Part shown: in pieces, positions 41,483 to 51,382 of the stretch
How positions within the stretch are numbered: position 1 is the stretch's first letter
Layout of the letters: each line of letters starts with the position of its first letter
Assembly (NCBI GenBank): GCA_030525875.1
Contig: JAUNDV010000014.1
Coordinates: 1-55,067, forward strand
DNA from: Eubacteriales bacterium
Lineage (GTDB): Bacteria > Bacillota > Clostridia > Lachnospirales > Lachnospiraceae
Length of the DNA: 55,067 bases
Direction of reading: 5' to 3'
Notes under the pieces: model-generated
What the model was told of the DNA's origin: nothing
Seen by the model: only the letters and a program-made list of their open reading frames with translations
The model's database searches: none
Position numbers and translations under genes: made by a program

Positions 41483-43861
41483 ATGGATGATAAAACTATT
41501 ATTAAATCAACTAGTATGAGTGAGGAATATCGCAATACAAATGTACAGACTGATATAGGAGCTCAGGGAATAATAGAAAATGACAAAAATAATAAAAAGC
41601 CTAAGGGAGAGCGCAGCTTTGATGAGCCTGCGCCATTTACCGAGCCTGAAGAGCTGTATGAGCTTCTAATAAAAAAGATTAAGGAATATCATCCATCCGA
41701 AGATTTTTCTATGATCAGGAAGGCTTATGAAGTTGCAGCAATGCAGCACAAAGATCAAAAGAGAAGATCTGGAGAGCCTTATATCATACATCCTCTTTGC
41801 GTAGGTATCATTTTAGCTGAGCTTGAGATGGATAAGGAAACTATAGCAGCAGCCTTGCTTCATGATGTTGTTGAGGATACAGGCATGTCGCTTGATGAAA
41901 TAGAAAAGATGTTCGGCAAGGATGTGGCGCATCTTGTAGATGGTGTTACAAAGCTTACCCAGCTTAATTATGATAAGGATAAGATAGAAATGCAGGCGGA
42001 AAATCTTAGAAAGATGTTTGTTGCCATGGCAAAGGATATAAGAGTTGTCCTTATCAAGCTCGCTGACCGCCTTCATAATTTGCGCACGCTACAGTATCAA
42101 AGCAGTGAAAAGCAGATAGAAAAGGCAAGGGAGACCTTGGATATTTATTCTCCTATAGCTGACAGACTTGGTATCAGTAAGCTTAAAATAGAGCTGGATG
42201 ATCTTTCACTTAAATACCTCAAGCCGGATGTATATTATGATCTGGCTGAGAAAATAGCACTTAAGAAGGATGTTAGAGAGGAGTTTATAGCCAATATTGT
42301 CAGAGAAGTTTCTGCACAGATGAAGGAAGCCGGAATCAATGCCCAGGTCGTAGGCAGAGTCAAGCACTTCTTTAGCATATATAAGAAAATGGTAAACCAG
42401 CAAAAGACTCTGGATCAGATATACGATTTGTTTGCTGTGCGAATTCTTGTAAACAGTGTTAAGGACTGTTATGCAGCCCTTGGTGTAATTCATGAACTTT
42501 ACAAGCCTATTCCGGGACGTTTTAAGGATTATATTGCAATGCCTAAGCCAAATATGTACCAGTCACTGCATACAACACTTATAGGAAAACATGGTACACC
42601 TTTTGAAATACAGATAAGAACCTACGAAATGCATAAGATTGCAGAGTATGGTATTGCAGCTCATTGGAAGTACAAGGAGTCAGGTTCAGGCAAGAAGGCT
42701 GACAGCGCAGAGGATGAGAAGATGAGCTGGCTTAGACAGGTGCTTGAGTGGCAGAAGGATGCAGATGACTCCAAGGAGTTTTTAAATATGGTAAAGTCAG
42801 ATTTTAATCTCTTTACCGATGAAGTATTCTGTTTCACACCTACTGGAGATGTTAAGCATTTGCCTATGGGATCTACACCAATAGACTTTGCCTATAGCAT
42901 ACATTCAGCTGTAGGAAATAAGATGGTGGGAGCGAGAGTCAATGGAAAGCTCGTTCCTATAGATTATAAGATACAAAATGGCGACCAGATCAGTATAATT
43001 ACCTCTCAAAATTCAAAAGGACCTAGCAGAGACTGGCTTTCAATAGTTAAGTCAACACAGGCAAAAAATAAAATAAATGCCTGGTTCAAGTCCGAATTAA
43101 AGGAAGTCAATATTGTAAGAGGTAAAGAAACTCTTGAAAAATACTGTAAGCAAAAGGGAATCAGCTATAGTGATGTTACAAAGCCAGAGTATGTTGAGGG
43201 GGTACTTAGAAGATATGCACTTAAGGACTGGAATTCAGTTTTAGCCTCTGTTGGACATGGTGGACTTAAGGAATCGCAGGTTATAGGAAAGCTCATAGAA
43301 ACCAAAAATAAGATATTAAAGAAAAATATCTCAGATGAGGAAATACTTAAGGCTAATCAGACAGAAGCTTCAGACATAACAAATCCTACAGTTAAGAAGA
43401 ATTCAAAGGGAGGAATCATAGTAAAGGGAATACATGATGTTGCGGTTAGATACGCTCATTGCTGCAATCCGGTTCCGGGAGATGAAATTGTTGGATTTGT
43501 TACAAGAGGAAGAGGAATAACGGTTCACAGAACAGACTGTATAAATATGATGAACCTTCCTGATGATGAGAGAATACGAATGATAGAAGCTGAGTGGCAG
43601 GCAACAGATGCTTCATCAGAAACCTACAGTACAGAAATAAAAATATACTGTAACAACAGAATTGGAATGGTAGTAGATATTTCAAAGGTATTTACAGAAG
43701 AAAAAATAGATATAACAAGTATCAATTTAAAAACTGCAAAAAATGGAACTGGTACTATGATCCTTACCTTTGATATACATGGAAAGGATGAACTTGCGAA
43801 GGTAACTGCCAAGTTAAGGAATGTAGAAGGTGTAATAGATATAGGACGAACTGCAGGATAA
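41483..43861 (+). CDS. Bifunctional (p)ppGpp synthetase/hydrolase (RelA/SpoT homologue)
   Basis: A 792-residue long RSH enzyme setting alarmone levels. The order is: a 50-residue charged N-terminal extension; an HD hydrolase domain (about 75-190) with ALLHDVVEDTG and KLADRLHN; a synthetase domain (about 245-360) with RFKDYIAMPKPNMYQSLHT and EIQIRTYEMHKIAEYG; a TGS domain (about 445-510: CFTPTGDVKHLPMGSTPIDF); a helical and zinc-finger part with HCCNPVPGD; and an ACT domain (about 715-790). Both catalytic centres look intact, as in single-RSH Firmicutes. Confidence 0.96.
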   Translation: MDDKTIIKSTSMSEEYRNTNVQTDIGAQGIIENDKNNKKPKGERSFDEPAPFTEPEELYELLIKKIKEYHPSEDFSMIRKAYEVAAMQHKDQKRRSGEPYIIHPLCVGIILAELEMDKETIAAALLHDVVEDTGMSLDEIEKMFGKDVAHLVDGVTKLTQLNYDKDKIEMQAENLRKMFVAMAKDIRVVLIKLADRLHNLRTLQYQSSEKQIEKARETLDIYSPIADRLGISKLKIELDDLSLKYLKPDVYYDLAEKIALKKDVREEFIANIVREVSAQMKEAGINAQVVGRVKHFFSIYKKMVNQQKTLDQIYDLFAVRILVNSVKDCYAALGVIHELYKPIPGRFKDYIAMPKPNMYQSLHTTLIGKHGTPFEIQIRTYEMHKIAEYGIAAHWKYKESGSGKKADSAEDEKMSWLRQVLEWQKDADDSKEFLNMVKSDFNLFTDEVFCFTPTGDVKHLPMGSTPIDFAYSIHSAVGNKMVGARVNGKLVPIDYKIQNGDQISIITSQNSKGPSRDWLSIVKSTQAKNKINAWFKSELKEVNIVRGKETLEKYCKQKGISYSDVTKPEYVEGVLRRYALKDWNSVLASVGHGGLKESQVIGKLIETKNKILKKNISDEEILKANQTEASDITNPTVKKNSKGGIIVKGIHDVAVRYAHCCNPVPGDEIVGFVTRGRGITVHRTDCINMMNLPDDERIRMIEAEWQATDASSETYSTEIKIYCNNRIGMVVDISKVFTEEKIDITSINLKTAKNGTGTMILTFDIHGKDELAKVTAKLRNVEGVIDIGRTAG

Positions 43862-43985
43862 ATCTGAATTTAATAAATTTAAAATTTTATTTACTTTCAG
43901 AATTTAACTTATTTTCTGTGTTTAATTTACTTTCAAAAATTAATCTGTTTAAAAGAAAAAGTTTACATATGCAGAGGTAGAAAAT

Positions 43986-44642
43986 ATGGCATTAAAAACA
44001 AAGATAATTCAGGTTGGACTGATAGAAACAAATTGTTATATTGTATATGATGAAGAAATAAGAAAATGTATTATTATTGATCCGGGTGCTCAGGCTGATA
44101 AAATAATAAGATGTATGGATGAACTCTGTGTTAAGCCAGAGGCAATTTTGCTTACACATGGACATTTCGATCATATACTTGCAGTTGATGATCTGAGAAA
44201 TAAATATAATGAATTAAAGGTTTATGCTTTAGATAAGGAAGAAGCCTTACTCGAGAGTGCAGAGCTGAACCTTTCCCAGAAATTCGAGGTTACCATTACA
44301 CTTAATAATGTTTTATATCTTAAGGATAATGAAGTACTTAATTTAATGGGACATGATATAAATGTTATTGCAACACCGGGACATACACCGGGAGGATGCT
44401 GCTATTATATTGAGGACAATGGATCACTTTATTCAGGAGATACTCTATTTTGTGAATCTTATGGAAGAACTGATCTTCCTTATGGAAGCATGACAGAAAT
44501 TGTAAAATCAATAGCTGAGAGGCTTATGCCTCTTCCTGAGGAAACTGTGGTCTATCCTGGACATGAGATGTCTACAACAATAGGACACGAGCGTAAGTAT
44601 AATATATGCAATGTTATTTATCAGAGAGAGATGGCGAAATGA
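43986..44642 (+). CDS. MBL-fold metallo-hydrolase (glyoxalase II-like)
   Basis: A 218-residue binuclear-metal hydrolase. The metal motif is LLTHGHFDH (His-x-His-x-Asp-His), with further ligands in ATPGHTPGG, YSGDTLF and VYPGHEMSTTIGHE. The family (YqgX/GloB-like) hydrolyses thioesters such as S-lactoylglutathione, but the natural substrate is uncertain. It follows rsh in many Clostridia. Its stop overlaps the hemZ start by four bases (ATGA). Confidence 0.93.
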   Translation: MALKTKIIQVGLIETNCYIVYDEEIRKCIIIDPGAQADKIIRCMDELCVKPEAILLTHGHFDHILAVDDLRNKYNELKVYALDKEEALLESAELNLSQKFEVTITLNNVLYLKDNEVLNLMGHDINVIATPGHTPGGCCYYIEDNGSLYSGDTLFCESYGRTDLPYGSMTEIVKSIAERLMPLPEETVVYPGHEMSTTIGHERKYNICNVIYQREMAK

Positions 44643-46144
44643 TTGCAATTATAAATGAAGAGCTTGCTGAATATGAACAGGATATACGAGAGCTTTTAAT
44701 GGCATTTTTTCCGGGACATACCTTTTGCTATGAGCAGTCCGATGAGGCATTTTTTACTCTGTATGTTAAGGATGGATACATTTATGTAGAAAATGGTCCT
44801 AAAAGCGATAAAATCATACTTACAGACAGCAGGAGAGAAAATAAGTCAATTATAAAAAGACACGTATATGGTGTTCTTCATGAAATGACAGGAAAAGAGC
44901 TTCCATGGGGAACTCTTACAGGGATCAGACCTGTAAAAATCCCTGAGAAGCTTATGGATGAGGGTCTTAATGACGAAGAAATCAGAAGTAAAATGCAGAA
45001 AGAATATTATATTTCTGATGAAAAGTCTAAGCTTATTCTTGATATAGCTCATCGTGAAAGATCTGTACTTCAAAGAGCAGATATAAGAAATGGATGGAGC
45101 CTGTATGTAGGTATACCATTTTGTCCTACAACCTGTCTTTACTGCAGCTTCACCTCTTATCCTATTGAGAAATGGTCAAATAGGATAGAGGAATATTTAA
45201 ATTGTTTAAAGAAGGAATTGGTCTTATTAAACAGGATTCATAAGGCAGGTGCTGGGGATGAATATGAAGGTTATATAAGCGGTAAGGAGCTTCAGACTAT
45301 ATATATTGGAGGAGGAACTCCTACAGCGATATCTGCTGAACAGCTAGACCGGCTTTTATCAATAATAGAAGAAAATATAGATTTGAGTCATGTTGTAGAA
45401 TTCACTGTAGAATCCGGAAGACCTGACAGTATAACGGAAGCAAAGCTGGAAGTCCTTAAGAAACACAATATAGACAGAATAAGTATAAATCCTCAGACAA
45501 TGAATCAGAAGACTCTGGACATTATAGGAAGGCGTCATACTGTTGAAGATGTAAAAAATGCTTATCAAATGGCTAGAAAAGCAGGACTTAATAATATCAA
45601 TATGGATATTATCATAGGCCTTCCTGAAGAAAATAGAGAGGATGTAAAAAGGACACTTGATGAAATAAGAAGGATGAAACCTGACAGTCTTACTGTACAT
45701 GCACTTGCAGTAAAGCGTGCTGCAAGACTTAATACAGAAGGCAAGGCGTGGAGCAATCTGGAGAGAGCAGGAATTGATGAAGCTATACAGATGACTGATG
45801 ACAGTGCTGCTTTGGCAAAGGAGCTAGGTCTTAAACCGTATTATTTATACAGGCAGAAAAATATGGCGGGTAATCAGGAAAATGTTGGTTACGCAATTTC
45901 AGGCAAGGAAAACCTTTACAATATTCTCATGATGGAAGAACTTCATACTGTAATAGGCTGTGGAGCAGGTTCTTCCTCTAAGCTTGTAATTGAAAATAAA
46001 GATGCTTCAAAGTACGATGGCAACAGATTCAGAGTAGAAAGATTTGAAAATATCAAGAACATTGCGGAATATCTGCCAAGGATAGATGAACTCATGGAGA
46101 AGAGAAGAAGATTTCTGACATTTTCAGATAAAAAAGATAGCTAA
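44639..46144 (+). CDS. hemZ: Coproporphyrinogen dehydrogenase HemZ (radical SAM)
   Basis: A 501-residue radical SAM protein of the HemN/HemZ group. The iron-sulfur motif is CPTTCLYCSF, followed by the radical SAM core and the family's TIYIGGGTPTAI. The 150-residue N-terminal part matches the HemZ-type extension conserved in Clostridia. Whether it makes haem is doubtful, because many such hosts lack the rest of the pathway. The start at 44639 overlaps the upstream stop (ATGA), supporting coupling; an in-frame ATG at 44606 is rejected. Confidence 0.92.
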   Translation: MIAIINEELAEYEQDIRELLMAFFPGHTFCYEQSDEAFFTLYVKDGYIYVENGPKSDKIILTDSRRENKSIIKRHVYGVLHEMTGKELPWGTLTGIRPVKIPEKLMDEGLNDEEIRSKMQKEYYISDEKSKLILDIAHRERSVLQRADIRNGWSLYVGIPFCPTTCLYCSFTSYPIEKWSNRIEEYLNCLKKELVLLNRIHKAGAGDEYEGYISGKELQTIYIGGGTPTAISAEQLDRLLSIIEENIDLSHVVEFTVESGRPDSITEAKLEVLKKHNIDRISINPQTMNQKTLDIIGRRHTVEDVKNAYQMARKAGLNNINMDIIIGLPEENREDVKRTLDEIRRMKPDSLTVHALAVKRAARLNTEGKAWSNLERAGIDEAIQMTDDSAALAKELGLKPYYLYRQKNMAGNQENVGYAISGKENLYNILMMEELHTVIGCGAGSSSKLVIENKDASKYDGNRFRVERFENIKNIAEYLPRIDELMEKRRRFLTFSDKKDS

Positions 46145-46146
46145 AC

Positions 46147-46175
46147 TTGACAAACCAGAGATTAATATATACAAT
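46147..46175 (+). promoter_or_regulatory. Promoter of the pheS T-box leader
   Basis: TTGACA at 46147-46152 and TACAAT at 46170-46175, spaced 17 bp, 3 bp after the hemZ stop. Confidence 0.87.
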
Positions 46176-46196
46176 CACAGTTGTAATTTAATAAAA

Positions 46197-46434
46197 AGCT
46201 ATGAGGATGCACAGTAGTTATCTATATTCCTAAGAGAGAGAACAGTCACCGGCTGAAAGCTGTTCAGGTTCATGTAGATATATGAAATTCACATCGGAGC
46301 TGCACTTTTGAACTTATAGTAGGAAGTGACGTTGATGCACGTTAAGCATGAAATGAGAGCCTTTTCTTAAGGAAACTGGGTGGTACCGCGGAGCTTATTA
46401 CAGCCTCGTCCCTTTATTGGGATGAGGCTTTTTA
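46197..46434 (+). promoter_or_regulatory. T-box leader for pheST (Phe specifier TTC)
   Basis: The leader has the AGTA element (46213-46216), a Stem I with specifier TTC at 46288-46290 inside GAAATTCACATCGG, the T-box core TGGTACCGCG at 46381-46390, and a terminator AGCCTCGTCCC/GGGATGAGGCT with TTTTT (46402-46434). Uncharged tRNA-Phe should pair with TTC and the core and thereby favour antitermination. It precedes pheS by 57 bp. Confidence 0.96.
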
Positions 46435-46490
46435 TGTTAAAAAAGTACATCGCATAGTAGTATTAATAGAAAGAGGAGAGATTATTCAAG

Positions 46491-47510
46491 ATGAAGGATA
46501 AGCTTATTAAGATGACTGAGGAAGCCATTGAGAAAATTTCAGAAAGCAGTTCACTGAACGAGCTTAATGATATCAGAGTTTTGTACCTTGGAAAAAAAGG
46601 ACATATTACCTCTGTAATGAAGAGCATGAAGGATGTTGCACCTGAGGACAGACCTGCATTCGGTCAGCTCGTAAATGAGGCAAGAACAAAGGTTGAAGAA
46701 GCTCTTGATGAGAAAAAGGAAGCTCTTCAGAAGGCAGAGATGGAAAAGAAGCTTGCTGAGGAGGTTATAGATGTTACCCTTCCTGCAAAGAGAACAAAGG
46801 TTGGACACGGACATCCATGTCAGATAGCACTTGACGAGGTAGAACGTATTTTCGTAGGTATGGGATACGAGGTAGTAGAAGGACCAGAAGTTGAGTGGCA
46901 GGATTACAATTTTACCAAGCTCAATATTCCAGAGGGTCATCCAGCAAGGGATGAGCAGGATACATTTTATATAAATGATGAAATTCTGTTAAGAAGCCAG
47001 ACCTCACCTGTTCAGGCAAGAGTTATGGAGCAGGGTAAGCTTCCTATCAGAATGATTGCTCCGGGAAGAGTGTTCAGATCAGATAATATAGATGCAACAC
47101 ATAGCCCTTCTTTCCATCAGATAGAGGGACTTGTTATAGATAAGCACATCACAATGACAGATCTTAAGGGAACTTTGGATGAATTTGCCAAGGAATTATT
47201 TGGACCTGAGACAAAAACACGTTTCAGACCTCATCATTTTCCTTTTACAGAGCCATCAGCTGAGGTAGATGTAAGCTGCTTTAAGTGCGGTGGAAAGGGA
47301 TGCCGCTTCTGTAAGGGAGAGGGTTGGATCGAGATTCTTGGATGTGGAATGGTTCATCCTAATGTACTTGAAATGTGCGGAATTGATCCTGAGGTATATT
47401 CAGGTTTTGCATTTGGTGTAGGACTTGAGAGAATTGCACTTTTAAAATATGAAATTGACGATATGAGACTGCTCTACGAAAATGATCAGCGTTTCTTAAA
47501 TCAGTTCTAA
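46491..47510 (+). CDS. pheS: Phenylalanyl-tRNA synthetase alpha subunit
   Basis: A 339-residue class II catalytic subunit. The N-terminal coiled coil (about 1-85) contacts the tRNA. Motif 2 is in MIAPGRVFRSDNIDATHSPS, followed by FHQIEG, and motif 3 in GFAFGVGLERIALLKY. A four-cysteine cluster (VSCFKCGGKGCRFCKGEGW) is seen before motif 3, as in many bacterial PheS. Length is standard. AGAGGAGAG provides the ribosome binding site. The T-box above controls it together with pheT. Confidence 0.97.
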   Translation: MKDKLIKMTEEAIEKISESSSLNELNDIRVLYLGKKGHITSVMKSMKDVAPEDRPAFGQLVNEARTKVEEALDEKKEALQKAEMEKKLAEEVIDVTLPAKRTKVGHGHPCQIALDEVERIFVGMGYEVVEGPEVEWQDYNFTKLNIPEGHPARDEQDTFYINDEILLRSQTSPVQARVMEQGKLPIRMIAPGRVFRSDNIDATHSPSFHQIEGLVIDKHITMTDLKGTLDEFAKELFGPETKTRFRPHHFPFTEPSAEVDVSCFKCGGKGCRFCKGEGWIEILGCGMVHPNVLEMCGIDPEVYSGFAFGVGLERIALLKYEIDDMRLLYENDQRFLNQF

Positions 47511-47529
47511 AAGAGGAGAGGTAATAATA

Positions 47530-49986
47530 ATGAATACACCACTTTCATGGATAAAAGACTATGTGCCAGAGTTAGACTGTACAGCTAAGGAATACAGCGA
47601 CAGACTTACACTTACAGGTACAAAAGTAGAAGGATATGAAGTTTTAGATAAAAATCTTGAGAAAATAGTAGTTGGAGAAATTCTTTCAGTAGAGAGACAT
47701 CCGGATGCAGATAAGCTTGTTATCTGTCAGGTAAATGTTGGAGAAACTGAGCCAGTGCAGATAGTTACAGGAGCTGCAAATATCATTCCTGGAACAAGCG
47801 GACAGCTGGTACCTGTAGTTCTTGATGGAGGAAAGGTTGCAGGCGGACATGATGGAGGACCTCTTCCAGAGGATGGAATAAAGATAAAGGCCGGAAAGCT
47901 TAGAGGAATTCCTTCAAACGGCATGATGTGTTCTATAGAGGAGCTTGGTTCAGACAAAAACAGCTATCCTCTTGCCCCAGAGTCAGGAATATATATTTTC
48001 AGCAAGGAGCTTATTAAAGAGCTTTCTTTAAAGCCAGGTGATAGTGCAATTATGGCACTTGGACTTGATGATACAGTTGTTGAGTACGAAATTACATCTA
48101 ACAGAGTAGACTGCTATGGAGTTATTGGTATTGCAAGAGAGGCAGCAGCAACATTTAACAAGCCATTTAAGCTTCCAGAAATCAAGGCCTGCGGCAATGC
48201 TGAAGATGTCAATGATTATCTTAAAGTAAGAGTTGAAAATAATGAGCTTTGCAAGAGATATTGTGCAAGAGTTATTAAAAATATTCGTATAGCCCCATCA
48301 CCTGAGTGGATGCAGAAGCGCCTCAGAAACAGCGGAATAAGACCTATAAACAATCTTGTGGACATAACAAATTTTGTTATGAAGGAATATGTACAGCCTA
48401 TGCATGCTTACGATTATGATCTCTTAAGCGGAAGAGAGATAGTTGTTAAGACTGCAAATGACGGTGAAATTTTCCAGACACTTGATGGACAGGACAGAGA
48501 GCTTGATCATACAATCCTCATGATTAATGATGCAGAAAAGGCCGTAGGCCTTGCAGGCATAATGGGAGGAGAAAACTCCAAGATTACAGACAATGTAAAG
48601 ACTGTAGTATTTGAGTCAGCAAATTTTGATGGAGTTAATATCAGACTTTCAGCTAAGAAGGTAGGAATGAGAACAGAGGCTTCAGGAATTTTCGAGAAGG
48701 GACTTGATCCTGCTAATGCCTTAAATGCTATCAACAGAGCCTGTGAACTTGTTGAAGAACTTAACTGCGGTGAAGTAGTTGGAGGTGTTATCGATGTTTA
48801 TCCTGAACCTGAAGAAACTGTAAAGGTTAAATTCGAGCCAGACAGAATCAACAATCTTCTTGGTACAGATATAGACAGGGAAGAAATGAAGAGAATCTTC
48901 TCATTGATCGGACTTTCACTTGATGAAGCAGAGGAAAATGTTATAGTTCCAAGTTTCAGAAGAGATCTTCACTGTATGGCTGATCTGGCTGAAGAGGTAC
49001 TTCGTTTCCATGGCTATGATAAGATTGAAAGTACACTTCCTATAGGAGAATCAACAACAGGTAAGCTTTCATATAAGCTCCGTATTGATCAGGCAGCAAG
49101 AAATGTTGCAGAGCTTTCAGGATTTTCACATGCTATGACCTATGCATTCGAGAGTCCAAAGGTATATGACAAGCTTCTTATTCCAGAAGATTCTAAACTT
49201 AGAGAGGCTGTGGTTATATCAAATCCACTTGGAGAGGACTTCTCAATTATGAGAACACAGCCAGTAAATGCAATGCTCACAGCACTTTCTTTCAATTACA
49301 ACAGAAGAAATGCTGACGTAAGACTTTATGACATGGCAAATATTTACCTTCCTAAGTCTCTTCCTGTAACAGAGCTTCCTGATGAGAGAGAGCAGCTTAC
49401 ACTTGGAGCTTATGGAGATATAGATTTCTTCTCAATGAAGGGAGTTGTGGAAGAGCTCTTTGAAAATATTGGTCTGAATAAGAAAATACATTATAATCCT
49501 GTATGTGAGTATTCATTCCTTCATCCAAACAGAAAGGCAGAGATTGTCTATGAAGGAGTAAAGCTTGGATATCTTGGAGAGATTCATCCTGTAGTTTCAG
49601 AGAATTACGATTTCAAGGCAGGTGTAAGAGTTTATATTGCAGTCCTTGATATGCCTTCAGTTATTGAATTTACAAGCTTTGACAGAAAATACGAAGGTAT
49701 AGCAAAATACCCAGCAATGACAAGAGACATTTCAATGCTTGTACCTAAACATATACTTGTTGGGGATATTGAGGATATGATTGGTCAGAGAGGCGGAAAG
49801 ATCCTTGAAGCTTATAAGCTTTTCGATATTTATGAGGGAAGTCAGGTTCAGGAAGGATATAAGTCAGTTGCCTACAGTCTTACATTTAGAGCTAAGGACA
49901 GAACACTTACCGATGATGAAGTAGGGCAGGCTATGAAGAAAATCCTTAATGGACTTCAGGGAATGAATATTGAACTTCGTTCTTAA
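47530..49986 (+). CDS. pheT: Phenylalanyl-tRNA synthetase beta subunit
   Basis: An 818-residue subunit. Domains in order: an N-terminal and tRNA-binding (EMAP-like) part (about 1-155, with HPDADKLVICQV), the B3/B4 editing domain (about 210-380), B5 (about 405-475), a core catalytic-like domain, and a C-terminal FDX-ACB anticodon domain (about 725-818, KYPAMTRDISMLV and FRAKDRTLTDDEV). The length and order are complete. The ribosome binding site is GAGGAGAGG. Confidence 0.97.
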   Translation: MNTPLSWIKDYVPELDCTAKEYSDRLTLTGTKVEGYEVLDKNLEKIVVGEILSVERHPDADKLVICQVNVGETEPVQIVTGAANIIPGTSGQLVPVVLDGGKVAGGHDGGPLPEDGIKIKAGKLRGIPSNGMMCSIEELGSDKNSYPLAPESGIYIFSKELIKELSLKPGDSAIMALGLDDTVVEYEITSNRVDCYGVIGIAREAAATFNKPFKLPEIKACGNAEDVNDYLKVRVENNELCKRYCARVIKNIRIAPSPEWMQKRLRNSGIRPINNLVDITNFVMKEYVQPMHAYDYDLLSGREIVVKTANDGEIFQTLDGQDRELDHTILMINDAEKAVGLAGIMGGENSKITDNVKTVVFESANFDGVNIRLSAKKVGMRTEASGIFEKGLDPANALNAINRACELVEELNCGEVVGGVIDVYPEPEETVKVKFEPDRINNLLGTDIDREEMKRIFSLIGLSLDEAEENVIVPSFRRDLHCMADLAEEVLRFHGYDKIESTLPIGESTTGKLSYKLRIDQAARNVAELSGFSHAMTYAFESPKVYDKLLIPEDSKLREAVVISNPLGEDFSIMRTQPVNAMLTALSFNYNRRNADVRLYDMANIYLPKSLPVTELPDEREQLTLGAYGDIDFFSMKGVVEELFENIGLNKKIHYNPVCEYSFLHPNRKAEIVYEGVKLGYLGEIHPVVSENYDFKAGVRVYIAVLDMPSVIEFTSFDRKYEGIAKYPAMTRDISMLVPKHILVGDIEDMIGQRGGKILEAYKLFDIYEGSQVQEGYKSVAYSLTFRAKDRTLTDDEVGQAMKKILNGLQGMNIELRS

Positions 49987-50027
49987 TTATGTTGGTCCTT
50001 ATGCTAAACCTTAGCTTGGAGTAAATA

Positions 50028-50711
50028 ATGGGTGAGATAAAAGAAAGACTTAATTTCATATATAAAAATATAGAAGAAGCCAAAGCCCGTGGGGAGAATG
50101 CTTCCGAAAATGTAAAGCTTATTGCAGTTTCAAAGACAAAGCCAATTGAAGATATGCTTGAAGCCTATGGATGTGGAGTCAGGGATTTTGGAGAAAATTA
50201 TGTGCAGGAAATAGTCACAAAATATGATTCCATTTCTAAAGATGCGAGAATACATATGATAGGACATCTGCAAACTAATAAAGTAAGCAAAATCATAGAC
50301 AAAGTTTATATGATACACTCAGTTGATTCAATTAAACTGCTCAAGGAAATTGAGAAACAGGCTGTAAAGCATGATGTAGAAAGTATGCCTGTACTTCTTG
50401 AGGTAAATGTAGCAAAGGAAGAAAGCAAGTTTGGCTTTAAAACAGATGAGCTTAATCAGGCTATAACCTTTGCTGGACAGGAATGTCCTCATATCGAAGT
50501 AAGAGGACTTATGACCTCAGCTCCTATAACAGATGATCAGGAAACAAATAGAATTCATTTTAAGGAGCTTAAGAAAATGGCAGATAAATATGGTCTCCCA
50601 GAGCTTTCAATGGGAATGACAGGAGACTATATTGTAGCTGTAGAAGAGGGATCAACTATGGTCAGGATAGGAACAGCTGTATTTGGAAAGAGAGCTTATG
50701 CCAATGATTAA
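50028..50711 (+). CDS. YggS family PLP-binding protein (PLPHP)
   Basis: A 227-residue TIM-barrel protein that binds pyridoxal phosphate through Lys36 in LIAVSKTKP and keeps vitamin B6 and amino-acid pools balanced; no catalytic reaction is known. Other hallmarks are FGENYVQE, IGHLQTNKV, VNVAKEESKFG and LSMGMTGDY with a final MVRIGTAVFG. In many Firmicutes it sits by sepF; here a HAD phosphatase overlaps its end by eight bases. Confidence 0.95.
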   Translation: MGEIKERLNFIYKNIEEAKARGENASENVKLIAVSKTKPIEDMLEAYGCGVRDFGENYVQEIVTKYDSISKDARIHMIGHLQTNKVSKIIDKVYMIHSVDSIKLLKEIEKQAVKHDVESMPVLLEVNVAKEESKFGFKTDELNQAITFAGQECPHIEVRGLMTSAPITDDQETNRIHFKELKKMADKYGLPELSMGMTGDYIVAVEEGSTMVRIGTAVFGKRAYAND

Positions 50712-51327
50712 AAATATAGTTTTTGATATGGGTAAAGTGCTTTTGGATTATGAATGTGATGCAGCCATAAGAGCCTTTACAAAGGATGAAAAGCTTATAA
50801 AGAAAATAAGTATGGCAGTATTTTTATCACAGGAATGGGTGCTTCTGGATATGGGAATCATATCTGAGGAGCAGGGCTTGAGCAGAATGCTTGCACATCT
50901 GGATACAGAGGAAGAAAAAGAAATAGCAGAGAAAGCTTTTAAAAACTGGCATAGGTACAATCTTTTTCCGAAGGCGGGAATGGGTGAGCTCGTAAAAGAA
51001 CTCAAGGAAAAACATGGATACAACTGTTACATCCTCTCCAATGCCTCAGTGCGAGTGCCTGAATGCTGCTATGATATTATTCCGGGACATGAATATATGA
51101 GCGGAGCCTTATTTTCAGCAAATGAAAAATGCATAAAACCTCAGGATATAATATATGAGAGGTTTTTTAAGAAGTTTGATCTAAGACCAGAGGAATGCTT
51201 TTTTATAGATGATCTCTATGAAAATATCTTAGGTGCAGAAAAAACAGGAATGAAGGGCTATTGCTTTTCAGATGGAGATATCGGTAAGCTGAGAGAGATT
51301 TTATGCAATTTACGATGCAGATATTGA
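50704..51327 (+). CDS. HAD hydrolase, YihX-like sugar phosphatase type
   Basis: A 207-residue HAD subfamily IA protein. Motif I is FDMGKVLLD with the nucleophile Asp8; the second Asp is Gly, as in the YihX-like group whose E. coli member is an alpha-glucose-1-phosphate phosphatase. Motif II is YILSNAS, the Lys follows in CIKPQ and motif IV is FFIDDLYENI. Start: ATG 50704 has better spacing from GAAAGAGAG than 50698. It overlaps the YggS-family gene. A role in glucose-1-phosphate metabolism would connect to glgA, but this is inference. Confidence 0.87.
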   Translation: MIKNIVFDMGKVLLDYECDAAIRAFTKDEKLIKKISMAVFLSQEWVLLDMGIISEEQGLSRMLAHLDTEEEKEIAEKAFKNWHRYNLFPKAGMGELVKELKEKHGYNCYILSNASVRVPECCYDIIPGHEYMSGALFSANEKCIKPQDIIYERFFKKFDLRPEECFFIDDLYENILGAEKTGMKGYCFSDGDIGKLREILCNLRCRY

Positions 51328-51351
51328 CAAAAAAAATAAATATGATATGAT
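51324..51351 (+). promoter_or_regulatory. Promoter of secG
   Basis: TTGACA at 51324-51329, overlapping the stop codon of the HAD gene, and TATGAT at 51346-51351 with 16-bp spacing, 31 bp before the secG ATG. Confidence 0.8.
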
Positions 51352-51382
51352 AATTAAGTTATTATGTTTGGAGGTATGAAAG

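Noticed and set aside
43862-43985. AT-rich near-repeats (TTTACTTTCA) after the RelA/SpoT gene
   Set aside because: Two loosely matching copies in a low-complexity AT-rich gap; too weak to call a repeat or site.
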